Shown one piece after another: positions 41,740-50,673 of a stretch of DNA of 64,000 nucleotides (position 1 is its first letter; every line of letters starts with the position of its first letter). The notes beneath the pieces were generated by a model, which searched no databases, had not been told where the DNA came from, and saw only the letters and a program-made list of their open reading frames with translations. The position numbers and the translations under genes were made by a program. The DNA is from Rosenbergiella metrosideri (lineage in GTDB: Bacteria > Pseudomonadota > Gammaproteobacteria > Enterobacterales > Enterobacteriaceae), in the NCBI RefSeq assembly GCF_022602565.1, contig NZ_JALBCV010000015.1, positions 16,946 to 80,945 on the forward strand, read 5' to 3'.

Positions 41740-42927
41740 GTGAAGGTCGAAATGTTATCTACTGGCGATGAAGTACTCCATGGTGAAATCGTCGATACCA
41801 ATGCTGTTTGGCTTGCCAACACATTTTATGAAGCCGGTTACGCAATGACCTTTCGCACGACCTCAGGAGATTGTCTGCCGACACTGGTGGAGACACTCCA
41901 ACAACGCAGCCGGGTCGCTGACGTGTTAATCGTCAACGGTGGATTAGGTCCCACTAGCGATGATTTTACCGCCCAAGCCGCGGCACAGGCAGCGGGCGTT
42001 GGCCTAGTCCGTAACGCCGAATGGTTGAGCGAACTGAAGGACTTCTTCGACCGTCGGGGAAGGGAAATGGCAGCCATTAACCTTAAACAAGCCGATATCC
42101 CTGATACGGCAGAAATGCTACCGAACGGTAACGGTACGGCTTGTGGTTTTCGGCTTGAGCTTAATGACTGCCAGATCTTTTTTACGCCGGGACCGCCTGC
42201 TGAATTTAAGTTAATGATCACCGAGCAGGTACTACCAAGGCTTACCCAATACTTTCCCATATCAGATAAATTATCCTGTTTACGCTTGACCACTTTTGGT
42301 CGTGGAGAAAGTTTTATTGCCGCGTTATTGGCCGATATCAGTCTACCTGTCGGGGTAACTCTAGGCTATCGTGCCGCAGCGCCTATCGTTGAGATTAAAC
42401 TGAGCGGTAATCAGACTCAACTCGCCGATATGCAAGCCTGTTGGCAAATTATCAAGGGCCGCGTCAAAGATTTTGTTCTTTTTGAAGGGAAGGCAGGTTT
42501 CGCCGCAGAAATCGCCACGTTACTGAGTCAGCGCCATTATCGATTGCAGTTACATGAAGGCTTTTCAGCCGGATTGCTCAACTGGACGTTAGCTAATGGA
42601 AATGCTGCGCTCTGTGGGGCCGAGATCACGGGAAATAACGAAACGCGGGATGTGGAGAACTGGATGCGATCCTTAGCGGTAAAACCCGCGGACCAAACAC
42701 TCTTCTTAGCGATTAGCCCCTTGGTCAAGGGGAGAGAAGTGGGATTTATTCTCGTTACGCCTCACCAAACCTATACTTTTCACGTGGTGGTTTCTGACGC
42801 GCTATTGAGTGTGCCGCAACGTCTTCAGGAAGTGCTGGTGGTACAGGCGATGTATTTGGTTCATCGTTGGTTAACCGGACAACCGGTAACGCTTATCTAT
42901 CAAGGCTTAGCGCTGAGTCGCGATTAG
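41740..42927 (+). CDS. yfaY: CinA-like protein YfaY
   Basis: 395 residues from GTG 41740 (MKVEMLSTGDEVLHGEIVDTNA), with TGAGG 9 bases upstream; a TTG 13 codons earlier overlaps elaB and is less likely. The N-terminal ~170 residues are the molybdopterin-binding-like COG1058 domain: VLIVNGGLGPTSDDFTAQAA and FFTPGPPAEFKLM. The C-terminal part lacks a normal nicotinamide-nucleotide amidase domain, as in E. coli YfaY. The role is not proven; relatives hydrolyse ADP-ribose or NMN. Convergent with yfaE. Confidence 0.9.
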   Translation: MKVEMLSTGDEVLHGEIVDTNAVWLANTFYEAGYAMTFRTTSGDCLPTLVETLQQRSRVADVLIVNGGLGPTSDDFTAQAAAQAAGVGLVRNAEWLSELKDFFDRRGREMAAINLKQADIPDTAEMLPNGNGTACGFRLELNDCQIFFTPGPPAEFKLMITEQVLPRLTQYFPISDKLSCLRLTTFGRGESFIAALLADISLPVGVTLGYRAAAPIVEIKLSGNQTQLADMQACWQIIKGRVKDFVLFEGKAGFAAEIATLLSQRHYRLQLHEGFSAGLLNWTLANGNAALCGAEITGNNETRDVENWMRSLAVKPADQTLFLAISPLVKGREVGFILVTPHQTYTFHVVVSDALLSVPQRLQEVLVVQAMYLVHRWLTGQPVTLIYQGLALSRD

Positions 42928-42938
42928 GGGAGAGCGGG

Positions 42939-43205
42939 CTACAGTTCAATCTCGATGTCGCCATCGGGCTGGCAACAACAGGGCAAAATTTCGCCCTGTT
43001 GAATAAAAGCTAAGGGCTGACTCGCATAGCACACTTGGCCCTTACATAATTTCACTCGGCAAGAGCCACAGTAACCTTCGCGACACTGGTATTCTACCTG
43101 GAGCTGATGATGCTCTAAGGTTTGTAACAAACTAGAATGGTGGAGCTCTGGCTCCACCATTTTCCCAGAGTGGCTGAGTGTGATTCGCGCGGGTTTAGTG
43201 GTCAT
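42939..43205 (-). CDS. yfaE: 2Fe-2S ferredoxin YfaE
   Basis: 88 residues (E. coli 84). Plant-type ferredoxin with CREGYCGSC plus a distal Cys in the CCCQP segment near residue 77 as cluster ligands. In E. coli it reduces NrdB to build and repair the diferric-tyrosyl radical cofactor. It lies 2 bases after the nrdB stop, so nrdA-nrdB-yfaE is one operon. Confidence 0.95.
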   Translation of the reverse strand: MTTKPARITLSHSGKMVEPELHHSSLLQTLEHHQLQVEYQCREGYCGSCRVKLCKGQVCYASQPLAFIQQGEILPCCCQPDGDIEIEL

Positions 43206-43207
43206 GA

Positions 43208-44338
43208 TTACAGTTCGAAATCGTTAAAACCATCAGTGTCGACGACGCTATCGATTTGGCCGACAAGGTAAGAGCTGACTTCCACTTCTTGCGGAGCCAC
43301 TTGCACGTTATCGGAGACTAACCACGAATTAATCCAAGGGATTGGATTAGAGCGGGTTTTGAATGGCAGTTGCAGCCCCACGGCATGCATACGAATATTG
43401 GTAATATATTCGATGTATTGGCAGAGAATATCTTTATTCATTCCGATCATCGAACCATCACGGAACAGGTATTCTGCCCACTCTTTTTCCTGCTCAGCAG
43501 CCTTTTTAAACAGCTCAAAGCACTCTTGCTCACACTCAGCAGCAATCTCTTTCATTTCCGGATCATCTTCACCGCTTCGCAGCAGATTTAGCATGTGTTG
43601 CGTGCCTGTCAGGTGCAGGGCTTCGTCACGTGCGATAAGACGGATGATCTTGGCATTACCTTCCATCAGCTCACGCTCGGCAAACGCGAATGAACAGGCA
43701 AAGCTCACGTAGAAACGAATAGCTTCCAGGGCATTGACGCTCATCAGGCAGAGGTAAAGCTGTTTCTTTAATTCACGCAGGGAAACGGTGACGGTTTTTC
43801 CTGCAACCTGATGGTCACCTTCACCTAGAAGATGCCAGTAGTTGGTCATTTCGATCAGGTCGTCATAGTACTTAGAAATATCTTCAGCACGGCGCAGGAT
43901 CTGGTCATTCGTCACGATATCGTCGAATACCAGTGCGGGGTCGTTTACGATATTACGAATAATATGAGTGTATGAGCGGGAGTGAATCGTTTCGGAAAAC
44001 GCCCAGGTTTCAACCCATGTTTCCAGTTCAGGAATGGAGATTAACGGCAACAGCGCAACGTTTGGACTACGCCCTTGGATAGAATCCAATAGCGTTTGGT
44101 ATTTTAAGTTACTTAAAAAGATATGACGTTCGTGTTCAGGAAGTTTTTGAAAATCGATCCGATCGCGTGAGACATCGACTTCTTCAGGACGCCAAAAGAA
44201 GGAGAGTTGCTTTTCAATCAGTTTTTCAAAAATTTCATATTTTTGTTGGTCATAGCGCGCAACGTTGACCGGTTGGCCAAAGAACATTGGCTCTTTGAGC
44301 TGATCGTTTTTATTTTGTGAAAAAGTAGTGTAAGCCAT
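43208..44338 (-). CDS. nrdB: Class Ia ribonucleotide reductase beta subunit
   Basis: 376 residues, as in E. coli. Houses the diiron-tyrosyl radical. Family blocks: [18 protein letters not shown], the radical Tyr in [13 protein letters not shown] at about residue 122, and metal ligands in [14 protein letters not shown] near 200-210. The C-terminal tail (DFEL preceded by VDTDGFN) binds NrdA. 82 bases behind nrdA. Confidence 0.98.
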   Translation of the reverse strand: MAYTTFSQNKNDQLKEPMFFGQPVNVARYDQQKYEIFEKLIEKQLSFFWRPEEVDVSRDRIDFQKLPEHERHIFLSNLKYQTLLDSIQGRSPNVALLPLISIPELETWVETWAFSETIHSRSYTHIIRNIVNDPALVFDDIVTNDQILRRAEDISKYYDDLIEMTNYWHLLGEGDHQVAGKTVTVSLRELKKQLYLCLMSVNALEAIRFYVSFACSFAFAERELMEGNAKIIRLIARDEALHLTGTQHMLNLLRSGEDDPEMKEIAAECEQECFELFKKAAEQEKEWAEYLFRDGSMIGMNKDILCQYIEYITNIRMHAVGLQLPFKTRSNPIPWINSWLVSDNVQVAPQEVEVSSYLVGQIDSVVDTDGFNDFEL

Positions 44339-44420
44339 TGAGGTATCCCAATCATTAGCAAATAAGAATATGTTGAAGGTAAGCAGGGTATTACCTGCTT
44401 ACCTTAAGCCGATTCAGTAA

Positions 44421-46706
44421 TTAGATCTTACATGCTCCGCCTGCACAGCCATCGTCTTCCGCTTCAGGTAACAGATCTTCTTGGGAATCTTCGGCACCGT
44501 CACGCGTGTTTTGATAGTAAAGTGTTTTTACGCCGAATTTGTACGCGGTGAGCAGATCTTTAAGTAACTGCTGCATCGGTACTTTTCCGCCAGTGTAACG
44601 TGTCGGATCGTAGTTGGTGTTTGAAGAGATCGCTTGGTCGACGAACTTCTGCATAATCCCGACAAGTTGTAGGTAACCATCGTTAGAAGGCATTTCCCAT
44701 AGCAGCTCATACTGATCTTGTAAGCGCTCATACTCTGGAACGACCTGACGTAAAATACCGTCTTTCGAGGCTTTGATACTGACATAGCCGCGTGGAGGTT
44801 CGATACCGTTTGTGGCATTAGAAATCTGCGAAGAGGTTTCTGATGGCATTAACGCTGAAAGTGTTGAGTTACGTAAGCCATGCGTCTTGATTTCTTCACG
44901 TAAGCTTTCCCAATCTAAATGCAGCGGTTCGTTACTGACCGTATCCAAATCTTTTTTATAAGTATCGATCGGTAAGATTCCTGCGGCATAGGTTGTATCA
45001 TTAAACCATGGGCAAGCGCCGGCTTCTTTCGCTAATTGGTTTGAGGCTTTCAATAAGTAGTATTGAATGGCTTCAAAGGTTTTATGCGTCAGATTGTTCG
45101 CCGATCCATCGGAATAACGCTTACCGTGCTTCGCTAAGTAGTAAGCGAAGTTGATCACCCCTATCCCCAGCGTACGACGGCCCATCGCGCCGCGTTCTGC
45201 CGCAATCAGCGGGTAATCTTGATAATCGAGCAGGGCGTCAAGTGCACGTACAGCGAGGGTGGCTAACTCTTCCAACTCACTGAGGTCATTGATCGCGCCC
45301 AAGTTGAAGGCTGATAGCGTACAGAGAGCGATCTCACCACTTTCGTCGTTAATATCGTTTAACGGTTTAGTCGGCAGCGCGATTTCTAAACAAAGGTTTG
45401 ATTGGCGTACAGGGGCGACCGCTGGATCAAATGGGCTATGGGTATTACAGTGGTCGACGTTTTGGATATAAATACGGCCTGTCGAAGCACGTTCTTGCAT
45501 CATTAGGGCAAACAGATCAACAGCTTTGATTTTTTGCTTACGAATAGCGTCATCCGCTTCGTACTGAGTATAAAGACGTTCAAATTCTGCTTGGTCAGCG
45601 AAGAAGGCATCGTATAGTCCTGGCACATCCGATGGACTGAATAGCGAGATATCGCCGCCTTTTACCAGACGTTGATACATGAGTTTGTTGATTTGTACAC
45701 CGTAATCTAGGTGACGGACACGGTTACCTTCAACACCACGGTTATTTTTCAGGACTAATAAGCTTTCAATTTCCAAGTGCCACATAGGGTAAAACAGTGT
45801 CGCGGCCCCCCCGCGAACGCCGCCTTGCGAGCAAGATTTCACGGCCGTCTGGAAGTGTTTGTAGAACGGGATACACCCGGTATGGAAAGCTTCACCACCA
45901 CGGATTGGGCTACCTAGCGCACGAATACGGCCAGCATTGATCCCGATCCCTGCACGTTGTGAAACGTACTTAACGATAGCACTAGAGGTGGCGTTGATAG
46001 AGTCTAAGCTATCGCCACACTCAATAAGTACGCATGAGCTGAATTGGCGAGTCGGCGTACGTACCCCAGCCATGATTGGCGTAGGTAAGGAAATTTTAAA
46101 GGTCGACACGGCATCATAAAAACGACGAATATAATCGAGACGCGTTTCTTTCGGATAGGCCGAGAACAGACAGGCTGCAACCAGGATGTATAAAAACTGC
46201 GCACTTTCGTAGATATCACCGGTAACACGGTTTTGAACTAAATATTTGCCTTCAAGTTGCTTCACCGCCGCGTAAGAGAAGTTCATATCACGCCAGTGAT
46301 CGATGTAGCTATCGAGTTCCGCAAACTCTTCTTCGGTGTAGTCGCTCAGTAGGTGTGCATCGTATTTACCCAGTTCCACCATTTTTTTCACGTGGTCGAG
46401 GAGTACGGGTGGCTCGAACTGACCATAGGCTTTTTTGCGCAGATGGAAAATAGCGAGGCGCGCAGCGAGATATTGATAGTCTGGTGCCTCGCGCGAAATC
46501 AGATCCGCTGCCGCTTTAATGATAGTTTCATGAATGTCAGAAGTCTTGATGCCATCATAAAACTGGATATGAGAGCGTAGTTCAACTTGTGAAACGGAGA
46601 CGTTATTTAATCCCTCAGCAGCCCAATCAAGTACTCGGTGTATCTTATCCAAGTTGATACGTTCTTGCTGGCCATTGCGCTTAGTCACGAGCAGACTCTG
46701 ATTCAT
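44421..46706 (-). CDS. nrdA: Class Ia ribonucleotide reductase alpha subunit
   Basis: 761 residues, as in E. coli. Reduces NDPs to dNDPs. The ATP cone at the N-terminus (residues 1-95, VTKRNGQQERINLDKIHRVLDWA) is the dATP-sensing site. Catalytic cysteines sit in SSCVLIECGDS (Cys225), and the NLCLEIALPT / GEIALCTLSAFNLGA block (Cys439 and Cys462). The C-terminal shuttle cysteines are in DDGCAGGACKI. Upstream DNA carries NrdR and DnaA boxes. Confidence 0.98.
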   Translation of the reverse strand: MNQSLLVTKRNGQQERINLDKIHRVLDWAAEGLNNVSVSQVELRSHIQFYDGIKTSDIHETIIKAAADLISREAPDYQYLAARLAIFHLRKKAYGQFEPPVLLDHVKKMVELGKYDAHLLSDYTEEEFAELDSYIDHWRDMNFSYAAVKQLEGKYLVQNRVTGDIYESAQFLYILVAACLFSAYPKETRLDYIRRFYDAVSTFKISLPTPIMAGVRTPTRQFSSCVLIECGDSLDSINATSSAIVKYVSQRAGIGINAGRIRALGSPIRGGEAFHTGCIPFYKHFQTAVKSCSQGGVRGGAATLFYPMWHLEIESLLVLKNNRGVEGNRVRHLDYGVQINKLMYQRLVKGGDISLFSPSDVPGLYDAFFADQAEFERLYTQYEADDAIRKQKIKAVDLFALMMQERASTGRIYIQNVDHCNTHSPFDPAVAPVRQSNLCLEIALPTKPLNDINDESGEIALCTLSAFNLGAINDLSELEELATLAVRALDALLDYQDYPLIAAERGAMGRRTLGIGVINFAYYLAKHGKRYSDGSANNLTHKTFEAIQYYLLKASNQLAKEAGACPWFNDTTYAAGILPIDTYKKDLDTVSNEPLHLDWESLREEIKTHGLRNSTLSALMPSETSSQISNATNGIEPPRGYVSIKASKDGILRQVVPEYERLQDQYELLWEMPSNDGYLQLVGIMQKFVDQAISSNTNYDPTRYTGGKVPMQQLLKDLLTAYKFGVKTLYYQNTRDGAEDSQEDLLPEAEDDGCAGGACKI

Positions 46707-46758
46707 GCAGGAGTTTCCTATTGTTACGGAAGTCTTAGGGAGCTACCTATTAACAGAG

Positions 46759-46767
46759 TTATGCACA
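46759..46767 (+). promoter_or_regulatory. DnaA box 1 upstream of nrdA
   Basis: TTATGCACA fits the TTWTNCACA DnaA box. It lies 53 bases upstream of the nrdA start. E. coli nrdAB is controlled by DnaA through boxes in this position. Confidence 0.7.
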
Positions 46768-46787
46768 GTCATATTTGTGAATAAGAC

Positions 46788-46796
46788 TGTGGATAA
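46788..46796 (-). promoter_or_regulatory. DnaA box 2 upstream of nrdA
   Basis: TGTGGATAA, the complement of the strong DnaA box TTATCCACA, facing the first box and overlapping the edge of the NrdR box. Confidence 0.75.
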
Positions 46797-46812
46797 ACAC
46801 TACATGTAGTGT
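46797..46812. promoter_or_regulatory. NrdR box 1 of nrdA
   Basis: ACACTACATGTAGTGT, a perfect 16-bp palindrome that fits the NrdR box (acaCwAtATaTwGtgt). NrdR represses nrd operons when dATP is high. Confidence 0.88.
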
Positions 46813-46828
46813 CTTGCTGTCAAAGAGG

Positions 46829-46844
46829 TAACAATATGGTGTTT
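46829..46844. promoter_or_regulatory. NrdR box 2 of nrdA
   Basis: TAACAATATGGTGTTT, 11 of 16 matches to the NrdR box. It starts exactly 32 bases from box 1, i.e. three helical turns, the spacing normal for paired NrdR boxes. The rest of the 46845-47015 interval is AT-rich and shows no gene. Confidence 0.75.
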
Positions 46845-47015
46845 TATTGTAGTGAGAATTAATCACTATACAAGTACAAAATTATACGCAGAATGGCTTG
46901 TTTTTTTCGAAAACCGCATGGCAAAAGGGAGGAGGGCTTGTCAATAAAATCAGGCTTTTTTTTCATCCTGAATTCGTATGATGAGAATTCGGTCAAATTG
47001 ATTATTCAGGCGACA

Positions 47016-47045
47016 ACTTCCCTTCCTCTTGAGAAGAAGGGAAGT
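47016..47045. terminator. Hairpin between ubiG and the nrd upstream region
   Basis: ACTTCCCTTC / GAAGGGAAGT, a perfect 10-bp stem with a 10-base loop just past the ubiG stop. T-rich sequence follows on the plus strand rather than on the ubiG strand, so its use as a ubiG terminator is uncertain. Confidence 0.5.
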
Positions 47046-47050
47046 ACTTT

Positions 47051-47788
47051 TTAGGACGGAAGAGGGTAATGCGTATGAATCATGTAGTTAACATCAACAT
47101 TACCGCCCAGCGTGAAACGATTGGTAAACGGATTGTAGTGCAAACCGGTCATATCGCGCTCTTTTAGTGGGGTTTCATCCACCCAGCCTAATAGCTCGGA
47201 AGGACGAATGCATTTTTTAATGTCGTGGGTGCCCTTAGGGACCATTCGTAACACATACTCCGCACCAAAGATCGCCATTAGCCAAGCTTTAGGGTTGCGG
47301 TTGATGGTTGAGAAAAAGACTTCACCGCCCGGCTTAACCAGACGGGCGCAGGCAAGCACAACGGAACGTGGGTCTGGAACATGCTCCAGCATCTCCATAC
47401 AGGTGACCACATCGTATTGCCCGGCAAACTTATCGGCATGAGCTTCAACGGTCTGTTGGACATAGTCGATAGTGACTTGGCTTTCTAAAGCATGCAGTTT
47501 TGCCACGGCAAGTGGCTCAGCCCCCATATCAAGGCCTACCACGTCAGCGCCTTCTTTCGCCATACTTTCGGCTAAGATCCCGCCACCGCAGCCGACATCC
47601 AAGACCTTTTTGCCGTACAACCCTTGGCATTGTTCGGAGATATACCCAAGACGTAGAGGGTTAATACGATGAAGTGGCTTAAATTCCCCTTCTAGGTCCC
47701 ACCAACGACTCGCAACCGCTTCAAATTTTGCAATTTCTTGTTGGTCAACGTTCTGTTTTTCGACTTCAAATTGGTCACTCATCGACAC
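47051..47788 (-). CDS. ubiG: Ubiquinone biosynthesis O-methyltransferase UbiG
   Basis: 245 residues (E. coli 240). Performs both O-methylations of ubiquinone synthesis using SAM. Motif [25 protein letters not shown] is at about residues 60-83; later blocks are [13 protein letters not shown] and [17 protein letters not shown]. Divergent from gyrA, as in E. coli. Confidence 0.97.
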   Translation of the reverse strand: MSMSDQFEVEKQNVDQQEIAKFEAVASRWWDLEGEFKPLHRINPLRLGYISEQCQGLYGKKVLDVGCGGGILAESMAKEGADVVGLDMGAEPLAVAKLHALESQVTIDYVQQTVEAHADKFAGQYDVVTCMEMLEHVPDPRSVVLACARLVKPGGEVFFSTINRNPKAWLMAIFGAEYVLRMVPKGTHDIKKCIRPSELLGWVDETPLKERDMTGLHYNPFTNRFTLGGNVDVNYMIHTHYPLPS

Positions 47789-47952
47789 TTACTCCTAAGA
47801 TATGTTAGCTCAGTATAAACGCTTCAACGCACTTCATCACCTAAGGATTACGATAAGTGGAGTAAGTGCTGTTGAAAGGTGCACCTGACAGGTGAAATGT
47901 GTTATGATTCCGTTCTTTATATTAGGTAATATTCTAGAGGGATAGCGGCTCC

Positions 47953-50586
47953 ATGAGCGACCTTGCAAGAGAAATCACACCGGTTAATATCGAGGAAGAG
48001 TTAAAAACCTCTTACCTCGATTATGCCATGTCGGTCATTGTTGGCCGCGCGTTACCCGATGTCCGTGATGGATTGAAGCCTGTTCACCGTCGCGTGTTAT
48101 TCGCGATGAACGAATTGAGTAACGACTGGAATAAGCCATACAAAAAATCTGCCCGTGTCGTCGGTGACGTTATCGGTAAATATCACCCACACGGTGATTC
48201 AGCAGTCTACGATGCGATCGTTCGTATGGCGCAGCCATTCTCCTTACGTTATATGTTGGTAGACGGGCAAGGTAACTTCGGGTCAATTGATGGTGACTCT
48301 GCAGCTGCGATGCGTTATACCGAAGTGCGCATGGCGAAAATTACCCATGAATTGCTCGCCGATCTCGAAAAAGAGACCGTAGACTTCGTTCCCAACTATG
48401 ATGGGAATGAACAAATTCCGGATGTCTTGCCGACTCGTGTCCCAAACCTACTGGTGAATGGGTCATCAGGTATCGCTGTCGGTATGGCGACCAACATTCC
48501 GCCTCATAATATGACGGAAGTGATCAACGGTACTCTGGCGTATATTGAAGATAACGACATTTCGTTAGAAGCCTTAATGGAACATATTCCAGGACCTGAC
48601 TTCCCGACCGCGGCGATCATTAACGGACGTCGTGGGATCGAAGAGGCTTACCGTACCGGTCGGGGAAAAATTTATATTCGCGCCCGTGGAGAAGTTCAGG
48701 CTGATGCAAAGACAGGCCGCGAAACGATAGTCATCCACGAGATCCCTTATCAAGTTAACAAGGCGCGTTTGATTGAGAAAATCGCTGAGTTAGTTAAAGA
48801 CAAGCGGATCGAAGGTATTAGCGCACTGCGTGATGAATCTGATAAAGACGGTATGCGTATCGTTATTGAGATCAAACGTGATGCGGTCGGTGAAGTGGTC
48901 TTAAACAATCTTTACTCGCTGACGCAATTACAGACCTCGTTCGGTATTAATATGGTCGCCCTACACCAAGGCCAACCTAAAATTATGCCGCTCAAGGATA
49001 TTCTTGAAGCGTTCGTCCGTCACCGCCGTGAAGTGGTTACCCGCAGAACTATTTTTGAACTGCGTAAAGCTCGTGACCGCGCGCACATCTTAGAAGGCTT
49101 AGCGATAGCCTTAGCGAATATCGATCCGGTTATCGAGCTGATTCGTCGTGCACCAACCCCTGCAGAAGCTAAAGCAGGACTCATCGCGCAAGGTTGGGCA
49201 TTAGGTAACGTCTCAGCAATGCTTGAAAAAGCAGGTAACGATGCTGCGCGCCCGGAGTGGCTAGAAGAGCAATACGGTATTCGGGGAGACACTTATTTCC
49301 TTACCGAGCAACAAGCTCAAGCTATCCTTGACTTGCGCCTGCAAAAGCTGACCGGTCTTGAGCACGAAAAACTGTTGGATGAGTACAAAGCGTTACTTGA
49401 GGAAATTGCCGAGCTCCTGCACATCCTCGGCAGTGGTGAGCGACTAATGGAAGTGATTCGTGAAGAGCTGGAAGCCGTGCGCGATCAGTTTGGCGACGAA
49501 CGTCGTACTGAAATTACCGCAAACAGCGCTGACATTAATATCGAAGATTTGATTAACCAAGAAGATGTCGTGGTCACCTTATCGCATCAAGGTTATGTCA
49601 AATATCAACCGTTATCAGACTATGAAGCGCAACGTCGTGGCGGTAAAGGTAAGTCGGCAGCACGCATTAAAGACGAAGACTTTATCGATAGATTGCTGGT
49701 GGCTAACACCCACGATACGATCCTCTGTTTCTCTTCACGAGGGCGCCTCTACTGGATGAAGGTTTACCAGTTACCGGAGGCTAGTCGTGGCGCACGGGGC
49801 CGTCCGATCGTCAACCTACTGCCGCTTGAGGCGAATGAGCGGATCACCGCTATTCTGCCGGTAAAAGAGTACGCAGAAGGAGTCAATGTCTTTATGGCAA
49901 CCGCTAGCGGTACCGTTAAGAAAACAGCACTGACCGATTTTAGCCGTCCAAGAAGTGCGGGGATTATCGCGATTAATCTGCGTGACGATGACTCGTTGAT
50001 CGGCGTCGCCTTAACCAAAGGCGAAGATGAAGCGATGTTATTCTCTGCTGCCGGTAAAGTCGTCCGTTTCTCTGAACAAGCAGTAAGAACGATGGGGCGT
50101 ACCGCTGCCGGTGTTCGTGGTATAAAATTGGCACCAGAAGACCAAGTCGTTTCATTGATTATCCCTGATGCGGAAGGGGCAATCATGACTGTGACGGAAA
50201 ACGGTTTTGGTAAGCGTACGGCGACGCAGGAATATCCAACTAAGTCTCGTGCCACCCAAGGGGTGATCTCAATCAAAGTGACTGAACGTAATGGTCCAGT
50301 GATTGGCGCGGTACAAGTGGTTGATAGCGACCAGATCATGATGATCACTGATGCTGGAACCTTAGTCAGAACCCGTGTATCCGAAGTCAGTATCGTAGGG
50401 CGTAATACACAAGGTGTTATCCTGATTCGTACTGCCGATGATGAGAACGTTGTGGGATTACAACGTGTAGCTGAGCCAGTCGCGGAAGAGGAACTTGATA
50501 CTATTGATGGATCTGTCCCTGAGGGCGAAGACAGTTTACCTCCTGAAGTCGATAACGAGGACGATGAAGTTATCGATGATGAGTGA
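47953..50586 (+). CDS. gyrA: DNA gyrase subunit A
   Basis: 877 residues (E. coli 875). Breaks and rejoins DNA in negative supercoiling. Catalytic Tyr122 is in [10 protein letters not shown]. The quinolone-determining region reads [15 protein letters not shown], with Ser83 and Asp87 as in drug-sensitive E. coli. The C-terminal beta-pinwheel carries the GyrA box QRRGGKG near residue 560. The acidic tail ([11 protein letters not shown]) is typical. Terminator follows 21 bases after the stop. Confidence 0.98.
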   Translation: MSDLAREITPVNIEEELKTSYLDYAMSVIVGRALPDVRDGLKPVHRRVLFAMNELSNDWNKPYKKSARVVGDVIGKYHPHGDSAVYDAIVRMAQPFSLRYMLVDGQGNFGSIDGDSAAAMRYTEVRMAKITHELLADLEKETVDFVPNYDGNEQIPDVLPTRVPNLLVNGSSGIAVGMATNIPPHNMTEVINGTLAYIEDNDISLEALMEHIPGPDFPTAAIINGRRGIEEAYRTGRGKIYIRARGEVQADAKTGRETIVIHEIPYQVNKARLIEKIAELVKDKRIEGISALRDESDKDGMRIVIEIKRDAVGEVVLNNLYSLTQLQTSFGINMVALHQGQPKIMPLKDILEAFVRHRREVVTRRTIFELRKARDRAHILEGLAIALANIDPVIELIRRAPTPAEAKAGLIAQGWALGNVSAMLEKAGNDAARPEWLEEQYGIRGDTYFLTEQQAQAILDLRLQKLTGLEHEKLLDEYKALLEEIAELLHILGSGERLMEVIREELEAVRDQFGDERRTEITANSADINIEDLINQEDVVVTLSHQGYVKYQPLSDYEAQRRGGKGKSAARIKDEDFIDRLLVANTHDTILCFSSRGRLYWMKVYQLPEASRGARGRPIVNLLPLEANERITAILPVKEYAEGVNVFMATASGTVKKTALTDFSRPRSAGIIAINLRDDDSLIGVALTKGEDEAMLFSAAGKVVRFSEQAVRTMGRTAAGVRGIKLAPEDQVVSLIIPDAEGAIMTVTENGFGKRTATQEYPTKSRATQGVISIKVTERNGPVIGAVQVVDSDQIMMITDAGTLVRTRVSEVSIVGRNTQGVILIRTADDENVVGLQRVAEPVAEEELDTIDGSVPEGEDSLPPEVDNEDDEVIDDE

Positions 50587-50607
50587 TAAACTCGCACCCT
50601 AAATGAC

Positions 50608-50632
50608 AAAGGCATCGTAAGATGCCTTTTTT
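50608..50632 (+). terminator. gyrA terminator
   Basis: AAAGGCATC-GTAA-GATGCC followed by six T. It separates gyrA from rcsC on the same strand. Confidence 0.9.
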
Positions 50633-50673
50633 AATCCTGCCGGAGTCTACTATGCAAAAGAGAGCGTTTTAAC

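Noticed and set aside
48196..48215. Quinolone resistance change in gyrA
   Set aside because: Ser83 and Asp87 are the sensitive residues; Ala at position 88 is a mild natural difference from E. coli Thr88.
49764..50615. Long 283-codon open frame on the minus strand inside gyrA
   Set aside because: It lies fully antisense to conserved gyrA codons, is Ser/Thr/Val-rich in the manner of a shadow frame, and has no ribosome-binding site.
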